64,000 bases of DNA, taken from positions 62,001 to 126,000 of the forward strand of contig WRFH01000003.1 of assembly GCA_009778915.1 (NCBI GenBank). The letters are read 5' to 3'. Positions 50,284 through 58,525 of the stretch are shown here, in pieces (position 1 is the stretch's first letter; every line of letters begins with the position of its first letter). The notes beneath the pieces are model-generated. The model made no database searches. It was not told the DNA's origin and worked only from the letters and a program-made list of their open reading frames with translations. Origin of the DNA: Elusimicrobiota bacterium. GTDB taxonomy: Bacteria > Elusimicrobiota > Elusimicrobia > Elusimicrobiales > Elusimicrobiaceae. Made by a program: the position numbers and the translations under genes.

Positions 50284-50330
50284 AAGACCTATTCCGCGGG
50301 GTAATTTAGGCCCAAGTACAAATAGGTCTT
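50284..50330. promoter_or_regulatory. inverted repeat AAGACCTATT/AATAGGTCTT upstream of secreted-protein gene
   Basis: Perfect ten-base arms at 50284-50293 and 50321-50330, about 80-130 bases before the start at 50202. A TATAAT box for that gene lies between the repeat and the gene (near 50250). The same half-site AAGACCTA appears at 51073-51080 before the paralogue. It is a possible operator or transcript hairpin. Confidence 0.5.
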
Positions 50331-50369
50331 TAGTCCTATATTTTAATACACGGGGGTTTATATCCGGAT

Positions 50370-51008
50370 TCAGCCTTCGGGGTTTTCAGCCTTCTCCTCG
50401 GGCGCGTTTGCCGGGGCGGAAGCCTGGTCATCTGCTGCTTTGGTATTTATCTGGGCCTGTCTCAATTTAACAAACGCCGCAAAAAAGAGATTATAACTGT
50501 TCTCTGTAATCTCGTCTGTTTTATTGCAATAATCATACGCGGCATACTCCAAAAACGCGGTTTTTGAGTCCTTCGCCACAAGTGATTTCTCATAAAACGT
50601 TTTGATATTTTTAAACACGGCGGCGTCGATTTTGTTATTTTTATCTAACAGCGTTTCTTCATATTCTTTAAAAACGGCTGTAATATCGTCAGTACCTGCG
50701 CTTCTTACGGCGTTTACAAAAACGGTAAATAATTTTAATTCCGCTTCCCTCTTTAATTCTTTGTTGAGCTCCTCTAAAGCTACCGCCTGTCTAAGTGTCA
50801 TGACGGGCATAATGAATTTTTCTTCTTTAATTTTCTTTTTAAATTCCTGTTTCTGCCGCGCGGCGGATTCGCCGTTTAAATTATTTTCTAATTCCGAAAC
50901 GGCGTCTGAATAGAAAAGTCTTAGTTTAGCAAAATCCTTCGGCAGTGTTTGGGCGAAAAGGCAGGCGGACAGAAGTATTGCGGACAGCGTCATCAATATT
51001 TTATTCAC
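50370..51008 (-). CDS. secreted protein of unknown family (GTG start), paralogue of 49474-50202
   Basis: 212 residues with signal peptide (NKILMTLSAILLSACLFAQ). The start is the GTG at 51008: GAGGAG lies six bases upstream of it, whereas the ATG at 51032 would place the ribosome site inside the gene. A Cys in SAC could be read as a lipobox, but a type I site after FAQ matches the paralogue better. The shared block with the neighbour includes AVFKNIKTFYEKSL and AAYDY. The C-terminus is rich in Ala, Pro and Glu. The function is unknown; the pair arose by tandem duplication. Confidence 0.75.
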   Translation of the reverse strand: MNKILMTLSAILLSACLFAQTLPKDFAKLRLFYSDAVSELENNLNGESAARQKQEFKKKIKEEKFIMPVMTLRQAVALEELNKELKREAELKLFTVFVNAVRSAGTDDITAVFKEYEETLLDKNNKIDAAVFKNIKTFYEKSLVAKDSKTAFLEYAAYDYCNKTDEITENSYNLFFAAFVKLRQAQINTKAADDQASAPANAPEEKAENPEG

Positions 51009-51166
51009 ATATTCTCCTCGAAATATTTTCATTTAATTATAGCGGAAAAAGGAAATTAACCGCAAGGGCCATAAGACCTACGCCTCAATAAGTATTTAGA
51101 ACTATGCCGCTCTTTTCTCTGAAGTACGGAACGCCGGACATATAACTATTTTTATATAATAAAAGT

Positions 51167-53431
51167 ATGTTAAAAAAATTCTTTAAAAGCATACCACGGG
51201 GTATCGCAAAATTTTGCAACAAGCACAAAATCTTTACAAGAATAATTTTTTACGCCGCCGCTGCCGTTATAATTCTTGTCCTGGCGGCCGAACTTACGCT
51301 GCGCTACGCGCTGCCGTCCGAAAAAATTAAAAATAAAATCACGCAGACCGTCTCAGAAAAAATCAACGGGGATTTTAAAATCGACAAAATTTCCGCCGGG
51401 CTTACCGGCCTTGATTTGCGCGGCGTAACGCTTGCCGCCGGCGGGCGGCAAATTGTTTCCGTAAACCGCGTCAGGGTGCATTTTTCGCTGCTTGCGCTTT
51501 TTAAGCGGGAGCTGCGCGTAAACGCGGTCCTTGTAGACGGTCTTAACGCAAACGTAATCAAAGATAAAACGGGCAAATTTAATTTTGAGCCGCTTATCCC
51601 CCAAACCACAACCCCCGCGCCGCAGCCGCAGCCGGAAAACCAAAAAAAATCTAATCCGCTGGTTTATCCTTATATAAGGGCGCTGCAGCTTACGGACGGG
51701 AATATAACTTATAAAGACGAACAGCAGAATATAGCGCTCACCGTCAGAGATTTGGCAGTCGATATGTCCGGCATTAATTTGGAAGGTCCGTTTACGGCAG
51801 CCGTGAACGCGGCCGCGGATTTAGCTTACCAAAACATAAACGTGCAAAATATAAAACTAGGTCTGGCCGCGCGGCCGGATTTGTCCAAAGAATTTGTTGA
51901 AATCGTGACGATGGCCGCTGGTTATAAAGATTCTTCTATAAACCTGCGCGGACAGGTTTGGGATTTTGAAAACCCGAAAATATATTTTGAGACGGAAACA
52001 AAAAAACTTGTTTCTTCGTCTTTTCAGGACATTGTGCAAACGCCGGAATTTGATTTGACGTCGCTTAAAACAAACGGGGAAATATCGACGGATTTAAAAG
52101 CGCAGAAAATAACGCTGGAAAATCTTGACATAAATACGGTAGCTTCAAAAATAACCGCGAACGGCGCGGTAACGCTTGGCAAAAAATTAGTTTACAAAGC
52201 GGCAACAACGGGGACAATCGCCCTAGACAAAACTCCGCAGCTCCTGCCCCTGCTTGCCGCCTATAAACCGCAGGGAACGGCGGCATGGGATTTGGCCTCT
52301 GAAAACATGGACGTAAGCGGCACTTTAACCGCGGACAATATCGGCGCGTATACGGATGCTGCGGGCGACCTTGAAAAACTGAATACGAAAATAAATATCA
52401 AAGATATCAAACATATCGATATGCCGTCTTTAACGGCTAATCTTAACGGATATCCTTTGGAGTCAAAACTAAAAATCAGCATCGGTAAAACAAGCGGAGA
52501 AGTCAGCGCGTCTCTTAAAGCCAAACGCATATATGTAAAAACAAAACCGGCGCCGAAAGAACAAACGCCGGAACAGCCCGCCGCCGCCCCCGCCGCGCCG
52601 CCTGACAATACCACCCTCAAACAAAAACAGGAACAATGGCAGCAGGAGTTAGGTTTGCCGCCGCTCACCGTCACCGCGTCGGCCGATATAGGCAATTTTG
52701 ACAGCCAGTTTTTCAAAGCGCAGACCGTCAAATTTAATACCGATATTACCGGCCTTACCGTTATGCTGGACCAGACGCAGGGCAATTTAAATTTCTCCAC
52801 CGGCAGCGGGCAAATAAAAGATATTTACCAGCTTACAAATTCCAACGCGCTGGCGAAGGTGCTGTTTATGTCTGTCAGCGTAGTAAGCAAAGTGGTTAAC
52901 GCTTTGGACGTTTTGGACGTTCTGTCAAGTTTAGTTCCCAAACCTAAAACCGCCGAGCAAAAGCAAGCGGAAAAAGAAAACGCCGCCGCGGAAGCCCAGC
53001 AGCCCCCGCAGCAAATTAACGGCAAGCTGGACTTTGACAGTTTTGCCACCGCATTAGATTTTAAGAATGGCAAAAGCGAGATAAAACAAGGCTCTTTCGT
53101 TTCCGACTTAATGTCATTTAAGCTGAGCGGTAATATGGATTTCATTTCCCGCGCGCTTGATATGACGGTCAACGCCGCCCCGGGCAACCACCCTGAAAGC
53201 GGGAATATGCCGCTTACAATAAAAATCGGCGGCACTATAGACAACCCCCAGGGCAGCATGAGCATGCTTTCCACCTTTGCGTCTTTAATAACAGGGACCA
53301 TTCTGAATAACCCGGCGATGAAAGCGTTAAAAGCCGGCGCCACGGCCGTAACCGGAACAGGCGCAAAAGACAATACGCAGCCGGCAACCTCCCCGGCCGA
53401 CGCCCCGTCTCCGGTTCCCGCCGCGCAATAA
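51167..53431 (+). CDS. AsmA-family envelope protein
   Basis: 754 residues. A single membrane helix (about 25-45) is followed by a large periplasmic beta-rich region of AsmA/TamB type, a family that bridges inner and outer membranes and affects lipid traffic. Features include GDFKIDKISAGLTGLDLRGVTL near residue 70, repeated short strand patterns, two low-complexity Pro/Ala/Gln linkers (about 145-165 and 465-490), an AsmA C-terminal block (NGKLDFDSFATALDFKNGKSEI...SGNMDF) and a Pro/Ala-rich tail. TATAAT at 51154-51159 is a plausible -10 box. It is a stand-alone gene. Confidence 0.85.
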   Translation: MLKKFFKSIPRGIAKFCNKHKIFTRIIFYAAAAVIILVLAAELTLRYALPSEKIKNKITQTVSEKINGDFKIDKISAGLTGLDLRGVTLAAGGRQIVSVNRVRVHFSLLALFKRELRVNAVLVDGLNANVIKDKTGKFNFEPLIPQTTTPAPQPQPENQKKSNPLVYPYIRALQLTDGNITYKDEQQNIALTVRDLAVDMSGINLEGPFTAAVNAAADLAYQNINVQNIKLGLAARPDLSKEFVEIVTMAAGYKDSSINLRGQVWDFENPKIYFETETKKLVSSSFQDIVQTPEFDLTSLKTNGEISTDLKAQKITLENLDINTVASKITANGAVTLGKKLVYKAATTGTIALDKTPQLLPLLAAYKPQGTAAWDLASENMDVSGTLTADNIGAYTDAAGDLEKLNTKINIKDIKHIDMPSLTANLNGYPLESKLKISIGKTSGEVSASLKAKRIYVKTKPAPKEQTPEQPAAAPAAPPDNTTLKQKQEQWQQELGLPPLTVTASADIGNFDSQFFKAQTVKFNTDITGLTVMLDQTQGNLNFSTGSGQIKDIYQLTNSNALAKVLFMSVSVVSKVVNALDVLDVLSSLVPKPKTAEQKQAEKENAAAEAQQPPQQINGKLDFDSFATALDFKNGKSEIKQGSFVSDLMSFKLSGNMDFISRALDMTVNAAPGNHPESGNMPLTIKIGGTIDNPQGSMSMLSTFASLITGTILNNPAMKALKAGATAVTGTGAKDNTQPATSPADAPSPVPAAQ

Positions 53432-53555
53432 TAAAAAATAAAATTATCCAAAATCCTTACTCTAAAAAAATAGAATATATGCGCTCAAGTTTTCCTTGCG
53501 CACATGCAACGGGTTACAAGACAAATAAAATAAGGGACCATAGTTTCTGATTATC

Positions 53556-54689
53556 TTAACTGTTCATATCACAAAAAGCACCTATCGGATATAATACTAT
53601 ATAATCGGCCCCGGCGGCTTGTTTTTTATCCTCCGGCACTTTTATCAAGCTGCCCCACTTCCCCACCTCAACCGCCGAGCCTTCAAAATTTATAACCAAC
53701 GTATTAATTTTTGCGGCTTTAAGTCTGTCAGAAATTGATCCCGTAACGTCGCCATACCGTGTATGCGCGCCGCCGGCGTAAACAAGTATTACTCCGTCTT
53801 GTTGAAGATACGGCACTAATCTTTTCATCCAAAAAATATTTCTTGATGCCATACCCACGGGAGATATCATAAAGTCTTTCGTATCGTCCCACCTGTATTT
53901 AATCGCTCTTGTCAATTTACTTGTAAAAATAGTTTTGCTCAGTTGTTCTTCCGTATCTATTCCTAAATACTCATAGCGTATGTTCTCTAAAGGGATTATT
54001 TTCAACCCAGCCGCCGCTTTTACGGTTCTCTGGTTTTGGAGGTATCTATTACGTTGATCCAGTAAACCGTCATAGCTCCGGATATAGTTTTCGTCGCCGG
54101 TCTCATAAAATTTCTTAAGGGTGTTTTCCATGTTAGTATCCATAAACTCGCTGGCAAAATAAGATATTTTTTTCTTCGCTTTCAAATCCCGGATTATTTG
54201 TACCACAACATTTTCAACTCCGATATTATGTATTTCACCCACAAGAATAACTTTCGTATCTTCGGGAATAATGGTATCCCACTTAAAATCGCCGGTTAAG
54301 GGAGTACTCTCAAGGGTTTCTATCGCTTTTCTTGTTTTTTCAACGTAACAGTCTTCTTTAGGCTCTTTATACAAAGCCAAAAAATCATATTTCGCCAAAG
54401 TGTCATTTTTAACGCTTTGGATACACTCTTCCCTGAACTTCTGCATACTGTTTTTAATATAATCGTCAAATTGGTCATCCGACAAATCATCAATGGCCTG
54501 CAGCTGCGATTTTTTCTTTTGGGGCAATAGCAATTTTTCAATACGCGTTTTATCGGCAGGGCAGATTATTTTTATATCGGCCAATTTTTTGTAAAGCGTT
54601 GTAAAATCGCGTTCCGTCTGGGAATGCACCGCCCCGACGCACAAACATGAGAACACAAAAACCACAAAAATTTTTAACAGGCATTTCAT
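53556..54689 (-). CDS. secreted ChaN/EreA-like protein
   Basis: 377 residues with a signal peptide (LLKIFVVFVFSCLCVGAVHSQ). The N-terminal 120 residues are helical and charged. The C-terminal two thirds match the ChaN/EreA-like pattern: VILVGEIHNIGVENVVVQII with the Gly-Glu-x-His motif (near residue 155), FASEFMD, and a late VILVYAGGAHTRYGD with the second His. ChaN binds haem at the outer membrane in Campylobacter; whether this one does is unknown. The start is ATG 54689, nine bases after AGGAGG; an earlier start would lie upstream of that site. An 11-base inverted repeat lies just upstream. Confidence 0.7.
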   Translation of the reverse strand: MKCLLKIFVVFVFSCLCVGAVHSQTERDFTTLYKKLADIKIICPADKTRIEKLLLPQKKKSQLQAIDDLSDDQFDDYIKNSMQKFREECIQSVKNDTLAKYDFLALYKEPKEDCYVEKTRKAIETLESTPLTGDFKWDTIIPEDTKVILVGEIHNIGVENVVVQIIRDLKAKKKISYFASEFMDTNMENTLKKFYETGDENYIRSYDGLLDQRNRYLQNQRTVKAAAGLKIIPLENIRYEYLGIDTEEQLSKTIFTSKLTRAIKYRWDDTKDFMISPVGMASRNIFWMKRLVPYLQQDGVILVYAGGAHTRYGDVTGSISDRLKAAKINTLVINFEGSAVEVGKWGSLIKVPEDKKQAAGADYIVLYPIGAFCDMNS

Positions 54690-55205
54690 ACCAGCATTCC
54701 TCCTATACAAACAATAAGACTATCTGGCCTTTTTTGTTCATATAGTCTTATTTTAAGTGATTATCAATAAAATATCTAGAGGTTTTTTAGACCTATATAG
54801 AAAATGGGCCTTTAGGTCCCATGTTTGTTGTTCGTTTGGCAAAAAATACAAAATGCGTTCGCCAGTCCGCCGGCGATTCTAAAGCGCATATCGGGCCGCC
54901 TGTCTGTTGACTTATAGCGTTGTTTAAAATATCGGGTAAAAAATACATCAATTTCATAGACGATACTAGGGTTGTGGCCATGTGTATTGGGAATACAAGG
55001 TTACGCACGAAGAAGGATGATTAAAATTTTTTTGGGCCAAGTTATCTTCGCTCAGCAAATTTGCCTGTGAAGAATGGACTAGGAGAAAAATAGTGGGATG
55101 GGCGGAATACTAAGACTTGGATAATTTGCTACTATGTATTTATATATATATTTACAGATTTGAAAAATATTTAATCCCTTATTCAATTCTGAACCGGAGG
55201 TTTAT
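54690..55205. other. 516-bp intergenic region with inverted repeats; no credible gene
   Basis: The left end holds the leader of the minus-strand ChaN-like gene with the repeat at 54713-54752 and further AGACCTAT and GGGCCTTTAGGTCCC elements at 54788-54820. The right end, AT-rich from 55120, is the probable promoter region of the gene at 55206. In between, short open frames on both strands are broken, lack ribosome sites and look like remnants at best. Confidence 0.6.
54713..54752. promoter_or_regulatory. inverted repeat AATAAGACTAT/ATAGTCTTATT upstream of ChaN-like gene
   Basis: Perfect 11-base arms (54713-54723 and 54742-54752) with an 18-base centre, 24 bases before the start codon at 54689. 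The half-site resembles AAGACCTAT upstream of the secreted paralogues and GACTAT upstream of the autotransporter. Confidence 0.5.
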
Positions 55206-56153
55206 ATGACTGTTTGGCTGTATCGTTTATCTACTTTAGTAGCTTTCCCTTTTTTAACTTACAATTTCATTTTGTCGGATAGAAAAGGCTTTGCCGCCGG
55301 GCTTGCCTGCGCGGTAATTTTAATTTTTGTGGAAATGGTTTTCAAAAAACTGCGGCTCATTAAAATAATGATAGCGCTGTTCGGCGGCATAATGGGCTAT
55401 TTTGTTTACGCGTTCTTTGACCACGTGGCCATCAGGACAAATTTCGTGGACGTCGTGGACTGGTGGACAAAATATAATATTTACGTGCAGTTTTTCTGGG
55501 TGCTAGTCGGCGCGGTAATCAGCGTAATAAAATCAAGTGATTTGGAAGGTTTAAGCAAAGTCGGCAGCCACCTGAAAGTGCTGGATATTACTTCTTTCAT
55601 AGACGGCCGCGTTATTGATTTAATAGATACAAAATTTCTTTCCGGCGCTTTGGTTTTCCCGAAATTCGTGCTTAACGAGCTGGAAACTTTATCTAACTCA
55701 AAGGACCCGCTGGAACGCGCGAAAGGCCGCAGAGGACTGGACGTCGTCGCCAGACTGCAGGAACAGCGTGACGTTCCCATACGTATAACAACCAAAGAAA
55801 TTGAAGCGGCCACGCCGGAAGAAAAAGTGGTAAAACTCGCGCAGAACCTGAAAGGCGAAGTGGTAACTTTGGATTTTAACGTAAATAAAATCGGCGCGAT
55901 TTACGACGTGGTGGTTTTAAACATAAGCGACCTGGCCACCGCGCTCAAACCCGTCGTGCTGCCCGGCGAAACTATGTCTCTGTTCATAATGAAAGACGGA
56001 AAAGAAAAAGAACAGGGCGTCGGTTATCTGGATGACGGGACGATGGTCGTCGTCGAAGAAGGCAGAAAGCACGTAGGCAAGAGGGTGGAGGTTTCCGTCT
56101 ATTCCATTTTGCAGACGTCCGCCGGCAGAATGATTTTTGCAAAGGTTAAATAA
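55206..56153 (+). CDS. YacL-like PIN/TRAM-domain membrane protein
   Basis: 315 residues: about four N-terminal membrane helices (residues 1-115), a PIN nuclease domain (about 120-240, with KVLDITSFIDGRVIDLI, FVLNELETLSNS and LDFNVNKIGA holding the conserved Asp and Glu residues) and a C-terminal TRAM RNA-binding domain (GVGYLDDGTMVVVEEGRKHVGKRVEVSV). This is the full architecture of Bacillus YacL. GGAGG precedes ATG 55206. It is followed one base later by ispF; the yacL-isp-cysS neighbourhood is common in bacteria. Confidence 0.92.
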   Translation: MTVWLYRLSTLVAFPFLTYNFILSDRKGFAAGLACAVILIFVEMVFKKLRLIKIMIALFGGIMGYFVYAFFDHVAIRTNFVDVVDWWTKYNIYVQFFWVLVGAVISVIKSSDLEGLSKVGSHLKVLDITSFIDGRVIDLIDTKFLSGALVFPKFVLNELETLSNSKDPLERAKGRRGLDVVARLQEQRDVPIRITTKEIEAATPEEKVVKLAQNLKGEVVTLDFNVNKIGAIYDVVVLNISDLATALKPVVLPGETMSLFIMKDGKEKEQGVGYLDDGTMVVVEEGRKHVGKRVEVSVYSILQTSAGRMIFAKVK

Positions 56154-56154
56154 A

Positions 56155-56655
56155 GTGCCTAAGGACATAATTTACCGCACCGGTTTTGGTTTTGATTTGC
56201 ACCGTTTTGAAAAAAGGCGCAAACTTTTTATCGGCGGCGCGGAAATTAAATATGACAAAGGCTTTGCCGGCCACAGCGACGGGGACGTTGTGCTGCACGC
56301 CGTATGTGACGCCGCTTTGGGCGCCGTCTGCGCCGGGGACTTGGGCGTCTATTTCCCGTCGTCAAATAAAAAAATTAAAGGCATTTCCAGCGCGGCGATA
56401 GCAAAACGCGTGGTTGAAATTTTGAAAAAGAAAAAAGCGCGGGTGGTTCACATTGACGCCACTTTAATCACCGAAAGCCCCAGAATGCAACCGCATTACA
56501 AAGCCGTGCGTCAAAGCATGGACAAAATTTTCGGCATAGGTTTTGACAACATAAGTTTCAAATCCAAAAGCCATGAGGGCATAGGCGAAATAGGCCGCGG
56601 CGAAGCCGCTATGTGCCAGTGCGCCGTAACAGTAAAAATCGAGAGGAATAGTTGA
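56155..56655 (+). CDS. ispF: 2-C-methyl-D-erythritol 2,4-cyclodiphosphate synthase
   Basis: 166-residue MEP-pathway enzyme of isoprenoid synthesis. TGFGFDLHRF with the metal-binding Asp-x-His, KGFAGHSDGDVVLHAVCDAALGA, GDLGVYFP and ESPRMQPH are diagnostic. A GTG start at 56155 is chosen: it lies one base after the yacL-type stop, and upstream codons overlap that gene. No ispD is fused or adjacent in the window. Confidence 0.95.
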   Translation: MPKDIIYRTGFGFDLHRFEKRRKLFIGGAEIKYDKGFAGHSDGDVVLHAVCDAALGAVCAGDLGVYFPSSNKKIKGISSAAIAKRVVEILKKKKARVVHIDATLITESPRMQPHYKAVRQSMDKIFGIGFDNISFKSKSHEGIGEIGRGEAAMCQCAVTVKIERNS

Positions 56656-56657
56656 TT

Positions 56658-57164
56658 ATGAGAAAGTTTTTTGCAATTTTACCCGCGGTAATTCTTATGT
56701 CCGCCTGCGTGACGAGCAAAACAAACGTGACCGGCAAATCCGGCATTGATTACGAGAAATACAGAAACGTTGAAATTACCGACAGCACTCCGTCCGCGCA
56801 GCTTGACGATGCCAACGACTTTACCGGCGAAAGCCGTTTTAACACAAAAAGCGCCTACGGGGACGCGGTGGTTACCGTCGGCACCAAGAAATTTTCAATA
56901 GGCCCTACGGCAGGCGCAAAAGAAATGAGCACATTTCAGGCCAGCATTGACAAAGCTTACAGGACCGCCAAAAGCACTTATAATCCGGCCGGTTTTACTT
57001 ACGCGATGTCGCCTGCGGGCTCCATCAACCCGCTGTCCGACGTGGAAGTGCAGTGTATTTTAAGCCAGGACAGCGCGGACAACGTCGGCCAAAAAACATG
57101 CGATTTGTTTTTTAAATCTTTAAAGAGTTATTCCGCCGCGACGGATACAAATGCAGCTTTATAA
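56658..57164 (+). CDS. putative lipoprotein of unknown function
   Basis: 168 residues with a signal peptide and the lipobox LMSAC. The mature part has no recognised domain. Two Cys near the C-terminus (VQCILSQ and KTCDLFF) could form a disulfide. Segments such as FNTKSAYGDAVVTVG suggest a beta-rich core. ATG 56658 follows the ispF stop by two bases; a TTG two codons earlier overlaps that stop. The 3' end overlaps the cysS start by 14 bases. Confidence 0.75.
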   Translation: MRKFFAILPAVILMSACVTSKTNVTGKSGIDYEKYRNVEITDSTPSAQLDDANDFTGESRFNTKSAYGDAVVTVGTKKFSIGPTAGAKEMSTFQASIDKAYRTAKSTYNPAGFTYAMSPAGSINPLSDVEVQCILSQDSADNVGQKTCDLFFKSLKSYSAATDTNAAL

Positions 57165-58524
57165 CACTCTTACCAAAAAGAAACAAAATTTTACGCCTTT
57201 AAACACCGCCGGGGCGACGCTCTATACCTGCGGGCCCACCGTCTATAATTACGCGCACATAGGCAACCTTCGTACTTACATTTTTGAAGATTTGCTCGTC
57301 CGCGTTTTGCGCACGGAATTTCCCGTCAAACACGTTATGAATATTACCGACGTCGGCCATTTAACGTCGGACGCGGATTCCGGCGAAGATAAAATGGAGC
57401 TCGGTGCCGCGCGGGACGGAAAAAGCGCGTGGGATATAGCCAAATTTTACGAAAAAAAGTTTTTTGAAGATTTTGATTCTTTAAACTGCACCCGCCCGAC
57501 TATCGTCAGCCGCGCGACGGAAAATATTAAAGAGATGATAGCCCTCGTAAAAACGCTTGAAGAAAAAGGCTACACTTACAAAACCTCAGACGGCATTTAC
57601 TATGACACCTCCGAATTCCCGTCTTACTCAAACCTTGCCGGCGCGGCGCATATATCCGGCCTAAAAAGCGGCGCGCGCGTGGAATTTAACGACGAAAAGA
57701 AAAACCCGTCAGACTTCGCGCTTTGGAAATTTTCGCCTAAAAACCAAAAAAGGCAGATGGAGTGGGACAGCCCGTGGGGCGTCGGTTTCCCGGGCTGGCA
57801 TATAGAATGTTCGGCGATGGCGATGAAATATCTGGGCCCGACGATAGATATACACTGCGGCGGCGTGGACCATATCGCCGTTCACCACACCAACGAAATC
57901 GCGCAGAGCGAAGCCGCCACCGGCAAACAGTACGTCCGCTACTGGGTGCACGGCGAATTTCTGGTGCTGCACGCCGGCAAAATGTCAAAATCCGCCGGAA
58001 CGTTTTTGACTTTGGACGCGCTTAAGCAGCAGGGTTACAGCCCGCTTGACTACCGTTATCTGTGCCTCACCGCGCATTACAGAACACAGCTTGAATTTAC
58101 TTTTGAAAGCTTGGATTATGCAAGAACAAGTCTGCGCGGATTGTCAGACCGCGTTAAAAATTTGCAGGACAACGCCGTCGACAAAGCGGTACTGGCCGCG
58201 TTAAAAGAAAATTTTCTAACTGCGCTGCGCGATGACCTGAACGCGCCCAAAGCGCTGGCCCTCGTCTGGGAAACGCTTAAAGAAAATATTTCGGACGGCA
58301 CCAAAAAAGAATTGATTAAATTCGCGGACACTATTTTCGCGTTGGACATGTTCAAAACCGAAGAGGTGCAAATCCCGCCGGAAGTGCAAAAACTGCTTGA
58401 CGCGCGGGCCGCTGCAAGAAAAAATAAAGATTTCAAAAAATCCGACGAGCTGCGGGACGAAATAGCCGCGCTTGGCTACATTGTCAGAGACACTCCGCAG
58501 GGCCAGAAATTAGAGGTAAAATAA
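57151..58524 (+). CDS. cysS: cysteinyl-tRNA synthetase
   Basis: 457-residue class I synthetase. YTCGPTVYNYAHIGNLRTYIFED holds the first zinc Cys and the HIGH-like HIGN motif; further zinc ligands are in WHIECSAMAM and CGGVDHIAVHHTNEIAQSEA; KMSKSAGTF is the second signature. The C-terminal anticodon region ends with AARKNKDFKKSDELRDEIAALGY. It starts inside the lipoprotein gene and ends one base before the next gene. Confidence 0.97.
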   Translation: MQLYNTLTKKKQNFTPLNTAGATLYTCGPTVYNYAHIGNLRTYIFEDLLVRVLRTEFPVKHVMNITDVGHLTSDADSGEDKMELGAARDGKSAWDIAKFYEKKFFEDFDSLNCTRPTIVSRATENIKEMIALVKTLEEKGYTYKTSDGIYYDTSEFPSYSNLAGAAHISGLKSGARVEFNDEKKNPSDFALWKFSPKNQKRQMEWDSPWGVGFPGWHIECSAMAMKYLGPTIDIHCGGVDHIAVHHTNEIAQSEAATGKQYVRYWVHGEFLVLHAGKMSKSAGTFLTLDALKQQGYSPLDYRYLCLTAHYRTQLEFTFESLDYARTSLRGLSDRVKNLQDNAVDKAVLAALKENFLTALRDDLNAPKALALVWETLKENISDGTKKELIKFADTIFALDMFKTEEVQIPPEVQKLLDARAAARKNKDFKKSDELRDEIAALGYIVRDTPQGQKLEVK

Positions 58525-58525
58525 A

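Noticed and set aside
52261-53451. Minus-strand frames of 179 and 208 codons opposite the AsmA gene
   Set aside because: Low-complexity shadows of the Pro/Ala/Gln-rich coding strand; the plus-strand AsmA pattern is continuous.
54793-55008. 71-codon minus-strand frame in the 516-bp intergenic region
   Set aside because: No ribosome site, no recognisable family, and it overlaps palindromic elements; at most a remnant.
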